A stretch of 64,000 nt of DNA from Leptospiraceae bacterium (GTDB lineage Bacteria > Spirochaetota > Leptospiria > Leptospirales > Leptonemataceae), in contig BPKM01000007.1 of assembly GCA_026005135.1 (NCBI GenBank), positions 5,001 to 69,000 of the forward strand. Direction: 5' to 3'. Positions within the stretch are counted from its first letter, which is position 1, and the number at the start of each line of letters is the position of its first letter. Shown in pieces: positions 20,822-31,182 of this stretch. The translations under genes were made by a program, and so were the position numbers. The notes under the pieces were generated by a model. The model was not told the origin of the DNA and ran no database searches. It worked only from the letters and a program-made list of their open reading frames with translations.

Positions 20822-23515
20822 ATGATGGAAAATGAATGGAAGACAAGAAAAACAAGAATTGATAAGCAATTAAATGAGTTAGGTTGGGAAGTTATCCCAT
20901 ACAATGAAAAAATAGTTATAAATAATTTAAAATATCATGCCGTAGAAGAGTTTCCAACAGAAAACGGACCAGCTGATTATGCACTTTTTGTCAAAGGAAA
21001 ATTATTGGGAATTATTGAAGCAAAAAAAGTTTCTGTAAATCCTCAAAACGTATTGGAACAGGCAAAACGTTATTCTAAAGGCTGTAAAAATACTATTGGC
21101 GAATGGAACTCTTTTAAAGTACCTTTTTTGTATGCTTCCAATGGCACGCAAATTTGGTTCGCCGATGTAAGAGAGGAAAATTATTATTCTCGTGAATTAT
21201 TAAACTTCCATACACCAGATGCACTGGAAGAAATGTTTAATGGCAATATACAGAAGGCTAAGCAATGGCTTATCAAAAATCCTATTGATTTTGAAAGATT
21301 ACGACCCTATCAAAAAGAAGCAATAAGTGCTGTGGAAAAAGCCCTAATTGACAATAAAAGAAAAATGATGATTGCTATGGCAACTGGAACAGGCAAAACG
21401 TTTACTACTGTTTGCTTAATATATAGATTACTAAAATCTGGTTATGCTAGACGTGTCCTTTTTCTTGTGGATAGAAGGGCTTTGGCTGCTCAGGCAGCTC
21501 AGGCATTTTCTGCCTTTAATACACCTAGTGGCAATAAATTTAATCAGGAATACGAAGTCTTTTCTCAACGTTTTAAAAAAGAAGATTTTGAAGAAGGAGA
21601 AAAGTTTGATATAGGTGTAATTCCAAATGAATACCTTACAAAACCTAATGCCTCTCATACATTTGTTTATGTTTCTACTATACAACGTATGGCTATTAAC
21701 CTTTTTGGACGGGAAAATTCTTTTTACCAGAGTGAAAGTGATCCGGAAATTGAAGATGATGCAGATAGAATGCAAATTCCAATTCATGCTTTTGATATTA
21801 TCATTGCAGATGAATGTCATAGGGGCTATACATCTAAAGATACCAATGTATGGCGAAATGTTCTTAATCATTTTGATGCTATAAAAATAGGACTTACAGC
21901 AACGCCTGCTGCGCATACTGTTGCTTATTTTGGCTCACCAATTTATAAATATACAGTAGAACAAGCTGTATTAGATGGATATCTTGTCGATTATCAGGCT
22001 ATTAAAATTAAATCTGATGTTCGTATAAAAGGCGTTTTTCTCAGAGAAGGAGAAAAGGTAGTAGTAAAAGATCCAGAAACCGGAAAAGAGTTAATAGATA
22101 CACTTGAAGATGAAAGAGAATTTAATTCAGAGGATATCGAAAAAAAGATTACAGCTCCTGATAGCAATAGAAAAATTCTTGAAGAAATAAAAAAATATGC
22201 TTTTGAACATGAAAAAAGAACTGGTCGATTTCCGAAAACACTTATTTTTGCAGTTAATGATTTACCTAATATATCACATGCTGATCAGCTTGTTAGACTT
22301 ACCAGGGAAGTATTTAGTAGAGGCGATGATTTTGTACAAAAGATAACAGGCAGTCCTTCTGTTGATCGCCCATTAGAGAAAATCAGACGCTTTAGAAATC
22401 GCCCCAACCCAGCAATTGTTGTAACCGTTGATATGCTTTCAACAGGTGTTGATATTCCTGCTCTGGAATTTATTGTATTTTTGCGTCCTGTTAAATCACG
22501 CATACTGTGGACACAAATGTTAGGACGAGGAACAAGAAAATGTCCAGAAATAAATAAAGAATATTTTACTATATTTGATTGTTTTGATGGTACTCTTATA
22601 GAATATTTTAAAAATGCAACAGATTTTTCTATTGAAATTCAAGAAACTGGAGATGAAACAGTTACCACAGTTACCATAGAACAGATTATTGAAAATATCT
22701 GGAATAATATTGAGCGTGAATATAATACAAAGCGACTGATTAAACGACTGCGCCGTATTGAAAATACAATGAGTGCCAAAGCTCGTGCAGATTTTTCAAA
22801 GTATATTCCTGATGGAGATATAGCAAAATTTGCAGATAATTTACAAGAATCTTTAAAAAATAATTTTACTGCCACGATGAACATTCTTAGAAATAAGAAT
22901 TTCCAAGATCTTCTTGTTAATTATGATAGAGCAAAAAAAACTTTTTATATTGCTTATGAAACTATAGATAATGTAGTATCAGAATATGTTTTTAAGTACA
23001 ACGAAAAAGAATTAAAACCAGCAGATTATCTTGCTGCCTTTTCAGAATTTGTAAAGCAGAATAAATCGAAAATAGAAGCGTTATCTATTCTTTTTTCAAA
23101 TCCTCGAAAATGGAATACAAAAGCCCTAAATGAAATTAGGGAAATCTTAAAAAAGAATTCATTTGACGAAGAACGACTTCGTAAAGCATATGAGTTGTCC
23201 AGTCATAAATCAATGGTAGATATTATCTCGATGATAAAAAATGCAGATAACCAGAACAATCCTTTATTAACAGCCGAAGAGCGTGTTAACTTGGCAATTG
23301 ACTCATTAATTAAAGAATACACTTTTACATCTGAACAATTAGAATGGCTAAATTACATTAGAGAACATCTTATTGTAAATCTTGCCATAGAAAAAGATAA
23401 TTTTGATATGGTCCCAGTGCTCGAAAGACACGGTGGCCTTGCTAAGGCTCGAAAAATATTTGGAAACGATCTGGATAAGATTATCGAAGAAATTAATTAT
23501 AAATTAGTTGCATAA
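20822..23515 (+). CDS. hsdR: Type I restriction enzyme, R subunit (nuclease/translocase)
   Basis: 897 residues. The N-terminal PD-(D/E)XK nuclease has GPADYALFVKG and GIIEAKK; the superfamily 2 motor has Walker A ATGTGKT, the DECH box IIADECHRG, the GLTATPA motif and MLGRGTRK near motif VI. A helical C-terminal part probably docks to HsdM. Together with HsdM and HsdS it forms the type I complex that translocates and cuts unmodified DNA. The ATG at 20822 fits conserved starts of relatives (TRKTRID near the N-terminus). It lies 33 bases after the IS630 transposase, so its promoter may be IS-derived. Confidence 0.93.
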   Translation: MMENEWKTRKTRIDKQLNELGWEVIPYNEKIVINNLKYHAVEEFPTENGPADYALFVKGKLLGIIEAKKVSVNPQNVLEQAKRYSKGCKNTIGEWNSFKVPFLYASNGTQIWFADVREENYYSRELLNFHTPDALEEMFNGNIQKAKQWLIKNPIDFERLRPYQKEAISAVEKALIDNKRKMMIAMATGTGKTFTTVCLIYRLLKSGYARRVLFLVDRRALAAQAAQAFSAFNTPSGNKFNQEYEVFSQRFKKEDFEEGEKFDIGVIPNEYLTKPNASHTFVYVSTIQRMAINLFGRENSFYQSESDPEIEDDADRMQIPIHAFDIIIADECHRGYTSKDTNVWRNVLNHFDAIKIGLTATPAAHTVAYFGSPIYKYTVEQAVLDGYLVDYQAIKIKSDVRIKGVFLREGEKVVVKDPETGKELIDTLEDEREFNSEDIEKKITAPDSNRKILEEIKKYAFEHEKRTGRFPKTLIFAVNDLPNISHADQLVRLTREVFSRGDDFVQKITGSPSVDRPLEKIRRFRNRPNPAIVVTVDMLSTGVDIPALEFIVFLRPVKSRILWTQMLGRGTRKCPEINKEYFTIFDCFDGTLIEYFKNATDFSIEIQETGDETVTTVTIEQIIENIWNNIEREYNTKRLIKRLRRIENTMSAKARADFSKYIPDGDIAKFADNLQESLKNNFTATMNILRNKNFQDLLVNYDRAKKTFYIAYETIDNVVSEYVFKYNEKELKPADYLAAFSEFVKQNKSKIEALSILFSNPRKWNTKALNEIREILKKNSFDEERLRKAYELSSHKSMVDIISMIKNADNQNNPLLTAEERVNLAIDSLIKEYTFTSEQLEWLNYIREHLIVNLAIEKDNFDMVPVLERHGGLAKARKIFGNDLDKIIEEINYKLVA

Positions 23516-23524
23516 GGAGGAAAT

Positions 23525-24925
23525 ATGTCTGATATTGTTAACAAACTTTGGGGAATGTGTAATACTCTTCGCCATGATGGCATAGACTATGGCGATTATA
23601 TTGAACAGCTTACTTATCTTTTATTCATAAAAATGGCTGATGAAAAAGGGATTGAATTACCAAAAGGCTGTGATTGGGAAACACTTAAAAATAAATCCGG
23701 AACAGAGTTGACCGAGCATTACCTTTGGGTACTCCAGAAACTACGCGAAGAAAAAGGACTTTTAGGCGATATTTTTGCCCAGTCGATGCCCAAATTTAAC
23801 AATCCAGTAAATTTAAAGAAAATTATTACCATGATTGATGCCGAAGAATGGTCAAGTCTGGGTGTTGACGTAAAAGCACAGGCATTTGAGGGACTTCTTG
23901 AAAAAGCGGCAAGTGAAGGAAAAAAAGGAGCAGGACAATATTTTACCCCTCGTGTATTGATTCAATCTATTGTAAGGGTTATGAAACCAAATCCATTAGT
24001 AAACAAAGAAATGAAAATATGCGACCCTGCTTGTGGAACCGGGGGATTTTTGGTTGCAGCTTATGAATGGTTAATCGAAAAAACTAAAGGAGCTATTCCT
24101 GTTGATGAAGTTAAGCGAATTAAAGAAAATACTTATTACGGACAGGAGCTTGTTGCTCGTCCGCGCAGATTAGCTTTAATGAACCTCTTTTTACATGGGC
24201 TTAAACCTACTATATATTTAGGAGATACTATTTACGAACCCGATAGAGGAGAACGCTATGATATTGTGCTTACCAATCCACCCTTTGGTACCAAAGGTGC
24301 TGGTCAAATACCAGCGAGAGATGATTTTACTATTGCAACATCAAATAAACAATTAAATTTTGTTCAGCATATTTTAACTATATTAAAACCAGGTGGACGT
24401 GCTGCTATTGTTTTACCAGATAACTGCCTTTTTGAAGATAAAGCCGCAGAAGTATTTAAAATTGTAATGGAAGATTGCAACCTTCATACTATATTGCGAC
24501 TTCCAAGAGGAACGTTTGTCCCTTATGCCAATGCTCAAGCAAATGTCATTTTTTTACAGAAAGGAATACCCACGGAAAAAGTCTGGATTTATGATTGTCG
24601 TTCCAATATTCCAGGTATTACTAAAAAAGAAAGACCACTTACTCCAGAAATATTTGCCGATTTTGAAAAATGCTATGGCCCAGATCCAAACGGCAATAGC
24701 CCACGAATAGACCAGGGACCAGAAGGTCGCTTCAGGGCATTTACTATCGATGAAATCAAAGATCTCGGCTACAAACTCGATATCAAGTGGCTAAAAGATG
24801 ATACACTGGACGACCCCAACGAACTGCCAGAACCTTCTGACCTGATTACTGAGGCAGTAAGCCAGCTGGAAGCAGTGATGGACGAGTTAAGTGAAATTCA
24901 TAATTTGTTGGAGGCACAACAATGA
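23525..24925 (+). CDS. hsdM: Type I restriction-modification system, M subunit (N6-adenine methyltransferase)
   Basis: 466 residues. The N-terminal helical HsdM domain is followed by the methyltransferase core: GQYFTPR, motif I DPACGTGGF for SAM and motif IV NPPFG for the target adenine. It starts nine bases after hsdR with RBS AAGGAGG, and its stop overlaps the hsdS start as ATGA. Two HsdM and one HsdS form the modification enzyme. The 3' part is notably richer in G and C than the host genes, in keeping with lateral transfer. Confidence 0.94.
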   Translation: MSDIVNKLWGMCNTLRHDGIDYGDYIEQLTYLLFIKMADEKGIELPKGCDWETLKNKSGTELTEHYLWVLQKLREEKGLLGDIFAQSMPKFNNPVNLKKIITMIDAEEWSSLGVDVKAQAFEGLLEKAASEGKKGAGQYFTPRVLIQSIVRVMKPNPLVNKEMKICDPACGTGGFLVAAYEWLIEKTKGAIPVDEVKRIKENTYYGQELVARPRRLALMNLFLHGLKPTIYLGDTIYEPDRGERYDIVLTNPPFGTKGAGQIPARDDFTIATSNKQLNFVQHILTILKPGGRAAIVLPDNCLFEDKAAEVFKIVMEDCNLHTILRLPRGTFVPYANAQANVIFLQKGIPTEKVWIYDCRSNIPGITKKERPLTPEIFADFEKCYGPDPNGNSPRIDQGPEGRFRAFTIDEIKDLGYKLDIKWLKDDTLDDPNELPEPSDLITEAVSQLEAVMDELSEIHNLLEAQQ

Positions 24926-26274
24926 AAAAGAATTTTCCGGAACATTGGGTTTTTGATAGAATTGATAATATTCTTTATCTAGTTCCAACTGGTGTAAATG
25001 AATATGAAGGTGAAAAAAAATATTATTCGACAGGTAGTATTCAAAAAGATTTTTATTTAGAAGAAGGGATATTTTCATTTAATGAAAGGCCATCAAGAGC
25101 AAATCGAATAGCAAAAAGAAATGATGTCTTTCAAGCAAGAATGAAAAATACTAATAAGCCAATTATTATAAATGACCCCACTTTTGAAGGTGCTTTATTT
25201 TCTACTGGCTTTCTCCAATTGAGACCTTATGGGAATACATATATAGAAAAATTTCTATATTATTACATTCAATCGAGTGATTTTTTAAAACAAAGAGATG
25301 AATTAGCAACCGGCTCTACACAAGAAGCATTAACAGATTCTAATGCAGTTAATATAATAATCCCCCTACCTCCCCTGAACGAGCAAAAGCGCATTGCAGA
25401 AAAGCTGGATGCCATTTTGCCAAAAGTGAAAAGTGCCAGAACCCGGCTGGAGAAAATTCCTGCAATACTCAAGAAATTTCGGCAAAGTGTCCTTGCCGCT
25501 GCCTGTTCGGGAAAGCTGACGGATGATTGGAGGGAGGAATATGCTCAGCGTACAGGAAAGAAATTGCCGAAGTGGGAAGAAAAGAAATTAAATGAAATCA
25601 TATATAATATTCAATATGGATATACATCAAAATCATTTTCTCAAGGAGAAATAAAATACCTGAGAATAACAGATATTCAAAATGGGAAAGTTAATTGGGA
25701 AACAGTTCCATTTTGCCAAATAGAGAAAAATGTAATAAATAAATACTTATTAGAAAAAAATGATATTCTTTTCGCCAGGACTGGTGCGACAACCGGCAAA
25801 TCATTTTTGATTAAAGATTGTCCTCCTTCGGTTTTTGCTTCTTACTTAATTAGAATAAAACCTAATACAAATATTGTTAGTGCAGAATATTTATATTTCT
25901 TTTTTCAAACGGAATATTATTGGCTCCAAATTAATGAAAATGTTGCTGGTATTGCACAACCAAATTGCAATGCTCAAAAACTCTCAAGTATTTTAATCCC
26001 CCTCCCCCCTCTTGAAGAACAGCTCGAAATCGTTCGCCGTGTGGAAAAGCTCTTTGCCCTTGCTGATTCCATTGAAGAAAAATACAAAAAATCGTACGAA
26101 CATTTAGAAAAATTAGAGCAGGCTATACTTGCTAAGGCATTTCGTGGCGAACTTGTAGCACCAGACCCCAACGACGAACCGGCTGAAGAACTTCTCAAGC
26201 GAATACTTGAGGAAAAAGCAAAAATAGAACAAAACAATAAAAGAAATAATAAAAACAAAAAAAAACAAAAATAA
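24922..26274 (+). CDS. hsdS: Type I restriction-modification system, S subunit (specificity)
   Basis: 450 residues with the two-domain plan of HsdS: a first target recognition domain (about 1 to 150), a conserved spacer beginning PLPPLNEQKRIAEKLDAILP, a second recognition domain (about 215 to 350) and a second conserved region PLPPLEEQLEIVRRVEKLF. Each conserved region forms a coiled coil that sets spacing of the split DNA target. The Lys/Asn-rich tail is low complexity. Recognition domains are AT-rich and the conserved regions GC-richer, the usual sign of domain shuffling. The target sequence cannot be read from this. Confidence 0.93.
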   Translation: MKKNFPEHWVFDRIDNILYLVPTGVNEYEGEKKYYSTGSIQKDFYLEEGIFSFNERPSRANRIAKRNDVFQARMKNTNKPIIINDPTFEGALFSTGFLQLRPYGNTYIEKFLYYYIQSSDFLKQRDELATGSTQEALTDSNAVNIIIPLPPLNEQKRIAEKLDAILPKVKSARTRLEKIPAILKKFRQSVLAAACSGKLTDDWREEYAQRTGKKLPKWEEKKLNEIIYNIQYGYTSKSFSQGEIKYLRITDIQNGKVNWETVPFCQIEKNVINKYLLEKNDILFARTGATTGKSFLIKDCPPSVFASYLIRIKPNTNIVSAEYLYFFFQTEYYWLQINENVAGIAQPNCNAQKLSSILIPLPPLEEQLEIVRRVEKLFALADSIEEKYKKSYEHLEKLEQAILAKAFRGELVAPDPNDEPAEELLKRILEEKAKIEQNNKRNNKNKKKQK

Positions 26275-26356
26275 AAATAAATATTTAATAATCCTAATTA
26301 AGTAAAAAAAATTGTAATCTAAACTAAAAAATTATATTTTTGTAAGACATCATATC

Positions 26357-26970
26357 ATAAGTTACTCACTGAGCTATGTATAATTTCTATTTGAAAAAAC
26401 TCTGCTGGTTTCAAGTAGTGAATAGAACTATGGATTCAAAATTTATTATATTGATATTTTGTTAAACTTAATATTTTACCATGTAAATCTAATTTTAAAA
26501 TATAAAAAGGCAATATTCGATAAAATCATTTTACTTTACCATTAAGTTTATGGTATATAAGGGCAAATTTTTTATGGGGTATATTATTAAGATATCATAA
26601 TACTTTCGAAAAAGATTTTATTCTTTTCGAATTTATATTAGAAATATAATGATTTGTGAATTCAACTCCATTCTCTATTTGGTCTATTTTAGGTATTCCA
26701 TATTGATTAATAAAATTTTTTAAACTTAAATCACTATTCCAATTACTAATTTCATTATGGTCTTCTAAATATGCAAATCTGTTGTAAAGATCTATAAAGT
26801 TGTGAGTAAAATAAGATTATTTTATCATTAATAAATCCTATAAACAAAGATTTGGACTCTTTCAAGTGGATCTGATGTATTATAATGCTTCTTATTCTTA
26901 TGTGTTTTATTTTGGCTTTGTATCTTCTAAATAAACCGTTTCTTTTGATAACTCTATCAATTGTAAAAGG
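26357..26970 (-). pseudogene. Decayed integrase-core transposase fragment, copy 2
   Basis: It matches 15532-15997 almost base for base and extends further, giving on the minus strand the upstream part FTIDRVIKRNGLFRRYKAK followed by the DDE-like segments. The stops are the same as in copy 1, so the element decayed before the two copies separated. With copy 1 it brackets the IS and restriction-modification region as direct repeats. Confidence 0.7.
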
Positions 26971-27547
26971 AGAAATTATTCCAATTCCTTGATAATCCAT
27001 CGATATCCCTTGGCAACAATTTAGTAGAAAATGCGATTTTGCCCCGTTGTTATAGGTATAAATAAAAAAACTGGTTATTTTCTGGGACAGAAATAAGAGT
27101 CCAAACATCGATCATTCTTTAAAATTAATTGAATCAACATAATTAATCAATTCGAATCCTATATCATTATTTAAAATATTTATTTATTTGAACGGCTTTG
27201 TTGCATAACTCCCATTTTAAAGCAAAATTTTTTATAAAAGCGAAATTTTTTTCAAATAATACTAACAAATGTATAAAAATTTAATACTTTTTTCATATCA
27301 TGAAAAATTGTCTAAGAATGTTGATAAATATTTTTATAAATAGCAAATCATTAACTTTTATGCAGCAGAGCCTATTTGAACAGTAAGTATATTTTAGAGA
27401 AAAAAAGGCTAAGGAATTTTTAAAATTATTACCCAAAAAAAAGAAATAGAGAAATATTTAATAAAATCATGTTGATTCAACATTACAGTTATTTGTTTAT
27501 ATCTCAAATAAAGATAAGCATTTATACGGTCTTCTTTGAGAGCTTAC
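26971..27547 (+). pseudogene. IS66-family remnant interrupted by a MITE
   Basis: It matches the last third of the IS66 transposase gene (CCAATTCCTTGATAATCCAT onward) and the right end CTTCTTTGAGAGCTTAC. Indels and stops occur throughout. A 179-bp MITE is inserted at 27194-27372. Its left end is fused to the integrase remnant. Confidence 0.8.
27194..27372. mobile_element. 179-bp MITE with 9-bp target duplication
   Basis: Ends GGCTTTGTTGCATAA and, inverted on the right, GGCTCTGCTGCATAA. A perfect 9-bp direct repeat TATTTGAAC flanks it (27185-27193, 27373-27381). It has no coding capacity. End sequence and duplication length resemble the IS903 group of IS5. Other copies are at 31820-31945 (partial), 42460-43313 (split) and 63055-63230. 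Confidence 0.88.
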
Positions 27548-27957
27548 ATTATTATATTTTAGATAAAAAATATTTTTTATATTTAATAAAAAGGTCGAAA
27601 ATTTTTATTATAGAGTAGTTATTGTTATAGTTATAAGGGGAGGATAGATTAGTGGGGTATGGTTAGGATTAAGTGAAGTAGAGTGGGGTTATTTAGAGAG
27701 AATGCTAGATGGTATAGGTTTAGACAGGTATACATTTTATTTATGGGGTAATTGTATTATAATTGAGTAATGAGGGAATGTATACAGAATGGGTTTATAT
27801 AGATTTAAGGAGATGAGATGAAAAACTTATCTTGTGCGACATTGAATATCACTGTGCCAAAAAAGAATAATTAGAGTAGATAGGTTATTGGTTAGTCCAT
27901 AACATAGACATATATCTTGAAACAGAGATTAATCATACCTTTATAATTCAACACATA
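27548..27957. other. Gene-free stretch with decayed coding remnant
   Basis: No intact gene. About 27640-27770 is unusually G-rich on the plus strand and can be read for around 40 codons (SGVWLGLSEVEWGYLERMLD) before stops; a second piece reads TEWVYIDLRR. This looks like a degraded gene of unknown type, perhaps mobile. The last part is AT-rich up to the 23S fragment. Confidence 0.4.
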
Positions 27958-28297
<340 letters not shown>

Positions 28298-28333
28298 ATT
28301 ACCTCGAGCTGAGTCGTCAGTTCGAGTAAAAGG

Positions 28334-28360
28334 CCCCGCTTCGAGCGGGGTTTTTTATTT
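28334..28360 (+). terminator. Terminator copy after the 23S fragment
   Basis: CCCCGC/GCGGGG stem, TTCGA loop and T run, identical to 1791-1817. Confidence 0.85.
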
Positions 28361-28526
28361 TATGCTGAGGATAGTAAAGTAATATATTTTTCAAAATTAG
28401 AAAATATTTTATAAATATATAAATATAAATTCATAATATGAAATAAATTAAAAAAAAATTCATGATAAGAAAGTGTGATAAGAGCTAAAAGCTGAAGAAG
28501 ATGTTATATAGATAGATAATGAAAAC

Positions 28527-29003
28527 ATGGAAGAATTGGGAAGAGAAGGAAGGGAGAATGAGTTAGTAGAATTTTTACTTAATATGGGAGATGTGATAAA
28601 ATTATATAGGATGAAAAGGAGATTAAGGATTCAGGATGTATGTAGGAAGATAAAAGAGAAGTTTGGAGAAGAGATACATCCAACAATTTTATCAAGGTAT
28701 GAGAATAAAAAATTAACCATAAAGAATACGCATGCTGCTTATATATGTGATGTATTGGGAATTTATATAGAAGATGTATTTCCAGATAAAGTAGTTCTTT
28801 TAGATTTACGACATTTTATTACAAATTTAAAATTTCAATATTTAGTAAAACAATTAAGGAGATTTTTTCCAGATGAACAAATCATCAAAATGATTCAAGA
28901 TTATTTACAAGAAAAATTAGATTTTGCCTGGAAAATCATCGGAATCTATGAACATAAAATCAAAAATTACCAGAATGTTTCTGACGAAAACCAAAACGAT
29001 TAG
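28527..29003 (+). CDS. XRE-type helix-turn-helix protein, copy 2
   Basis: 158 residues, differing from the protein at 1984-2460 only by Arg for Ser in the HTH region (VCRKIKEKF). Five or so base changes are seen in 477, mostly silent, while the sequence just after the terminator upstream has diverged widely. This suggests selection or gene conversion keeps the coding part the same. The function is presumably DNA binding; the target is unknown. Confidence 0.75.
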   Translation: MEELGREGRENELVEFLLNMGDVIKLYRMKRRLRIQDVCRKIKEKFGEEIHPTILSRYENKKLTIKNTHAAYICDVLGIYIEDVFPDKVVLLDLRHFITNLKFQYLVKQLRRFFPDEQIIKMIQDYLQEKLDFAWKIIGIYEHKIKNYQNVSDENQND

Positions 29004-29181
29004 TTGTTTTATAAATTAATATGAAAATATGACAAAGTTTAGAATAAAATCTTAGAAAAAGTATACTATTTTATAATTTAAGATTTATATATTATTAGTT
29101 TGATTTAATTAATAACATTAATTAAACGAGATGTTTTTTTAAATCATTTTTTGAATTTGCCGACATTATTTATAGATAGAA

Positions 29182-31182
29182 ATGCTAAAAACTTATTTTA
29201 AATTCATTATAATATTCTTAATTTTGTTAAATACGATTTATTCTCAAGTATTAAGAACACCATCAGAAGTAATAGATATACAAAGGATACTTCGCTTAAA
29301 ACAACAATTTCAGAATCAAATTTTCACTCCAGAAGAAATATTACCTTTGGTTGACCAGGAATTACAAAATTATTTTAAACAATTTAGAGATGAACGATTG
29401 TTAAAAGATAGTATTGTATCAATTCCTTATGATTATTTTAATTTTCCCTTAAATAAAATTCACACACTTATATATATAAGAAGTTTTTCGGATATTCAAA
29501 AAAAACATAGATTATTTTCTCCTTATCTATACGAAACTTTTTTATTAAAAGCAAAATTATACGAAAAATTAAATCAATCACAAAATGCATTATCACATTA
29601 TTTGCAAGCCTTACAATATACAATTCCTATTTTAGATCCTTCTATTGAAGAAATAGACAGTAAATCTTTATTTCCGATAAGTATTTCTATAGAAAATTTA
29701 GAACAGTACTTAGATAACAAACAATTAAAAGAAAAATTAAATTATTTTGAGTATTGGAATGCAACATTTGGCGATGAAAATTATATAAAAGAGTTATTAG
29801 ATTTAAATTTTAAGTCAAATATTGAGGTTTTTAAAAAAATATTTCAAGAATTTAAAAGCAATTTAGTAGATATAAAAAATATAAAAAAAGACTATTATAA
29901 AGCTGATTTAAATAATAATATAGTCGAAAGACGGAATAAATCTATAGAATTTCAAAATAAATGGAATGAAATAAAAGAACAATGGAATCAATTACTTCAA
30001 TTAGAACAAAAATTTAAAGAAGAACAAAAAAAATTAAAAAAAGATTATGCAAATATACTTTTTTCTATGGCAAATTTAATGAAGGATATTGAGTATAAAA
30101 ATAAAGAAAGAGAAAGATTATTAAATCAATCTTCATATTATCGCGGTACAGGGAATGCTTTGGGAATTAATAAAACCTTATATAGAGAATTTATTGGATA
30201 TAAACGATTATTAGAATTGGCACATAATTTAGATCCCGAAAATATCGAATATATAGATTTATTATCTGATGAATATTTTCGTGAAAAAGATCCAGTATTA
30301 GGTTTAAAGATAGAAAAAATGTGGTTTCAATATGCTGATAAAAAAGATAGAAGAAATCCTAAACATTATTTTCGAATAATGTCTTATTATTTAAATACAA
30401 AAAATATAAGCCTTGCAACAAAATTCATTGATGAGCTTTATGATTATTTAAAACAAAATCCCGAATATCAATCTGAGATTTTTATAGATAAAGAAAATTT
30501 ATTTTTGGATCCTTATGATCATTTTTTATTTTTTTATTACGATTTTTATTTGAAACATTATTCAACCATTAAAAATAAAGAAGATTTTGAAAATAATTTT
30601 AATACAATTTTAAATAAATTATCATTAAAATTAGATAATACAAAAGATATAATTGAAAAATCAAATGGATACCAATTAAAATATAAGATTTTATATGATT
30701 TGGCAAAATATGAAAGGATCAATAAAAATTATCAAAAAGAAATGAATTATCTTATAGAAATATATAATTTGGAAAATTTAATAGAAAGCGAAATACAAAA
30801 TCTCGAAAATAAAAAAAATAATTTAGAGAAAGAACAATTGCGTTTAAGACAGACACTTTATTACGAAGAAAATTTAGAATTAACTCAAAAATTATTTGAA
30901 ATTGAAAAAATTGAATTACCTAATATAAACAATCAAATCCAGAGTCTTAAAATTGTTAAAAATTCATTCCCTATGGAGAAAATCCTTGAAAGAATCGCTT
31001 ATTTAAATTATAAAAATAAGGACTTTAATAATGCTATTTTATTTTATAATAAAATTTTAGAACATAAAAATATTAATACAATATATAAAAAACGATCTAT
31101 GGAAAATATAAAGATAATCCAAAAAAATATACAAACAGGTTTTAATTATAAGATAAAATTACCAGATACGTTTGAAAGATAG
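29182..31182 (+). CDS. Secreted TPR/coiled-coil protein of unknown function
   Basis: 666 residues. An N-terminal signal peptide (KFIIIFLILLNTIYS) predicts export. The rest is almost wholly helical: TPR-like segments (for example YEKLNQSQNALSHYLQAL and YKNKDFNNAILFYNKILE near the end), and a long coiled coil around 240 to 310 and 520 to 590 rich in Glu, Lys and Gln. It is probably a periplasmic or outer-membrane-associated scaffold. No family is recognised. It stands alone; its stop TAG overlaps the first base of an IS66-like end at 31182. Confidence 0.65.
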   Translation: MLKTYFKFIIIFLILLNTIYSQVLRTPSEVIDIQRILRLKQQFQNQIFTPEEILPLVDQELQNYFKQFRDERLLKDSIVSIPYDYFNFPLNKIHTLIYIRSFSDIQKKHRLFSPYLYETFLLKAKLYEKLNQSQNALSHYLQALQYTIPILDPSIEEIDSKSLFPISISIENLEQYLDNKQLKEKLNYFEYWNATFGDENYIKELLDLNFKSNIEVFKKIFQEFKSNLVDIKNIKKDYYKADLNNNIVERRNKSIEFQNKWNEIKEQWNQLLQLEQKFKEEQKKLKKDYANILFSMANLMKDIEYKNKERERLLNQSSYYRGTGNALGINKTLYREFIGYKRLLELAHNLDPENIEYIDLLSDEYFREKDPVLGLKIEKMWFQYADKKDRRNPKHYFRIMSYYLNTKNISLATKFIDELYDYLKQNPEYQSEIFIDKENLFLDPYDHFLFFYYDFYLKHYSTIKNKEDFENNFNTILNKLSLKLDNTKDIIEKSNGYQLKYKILYDLAKYERINKNYQKEMNYLIEIYNLENLIESEIQNLENKKNNLEKEQLRLRQTLYYEENLELTQKLFEIEKIELPNINNQIQSLKIVKNSFPMEKILERIAYLNYKNKDFNNAILFYNKILEHKNINTIYKKRSMENIKIIQKNIQTGFNYKIKLPDTFER

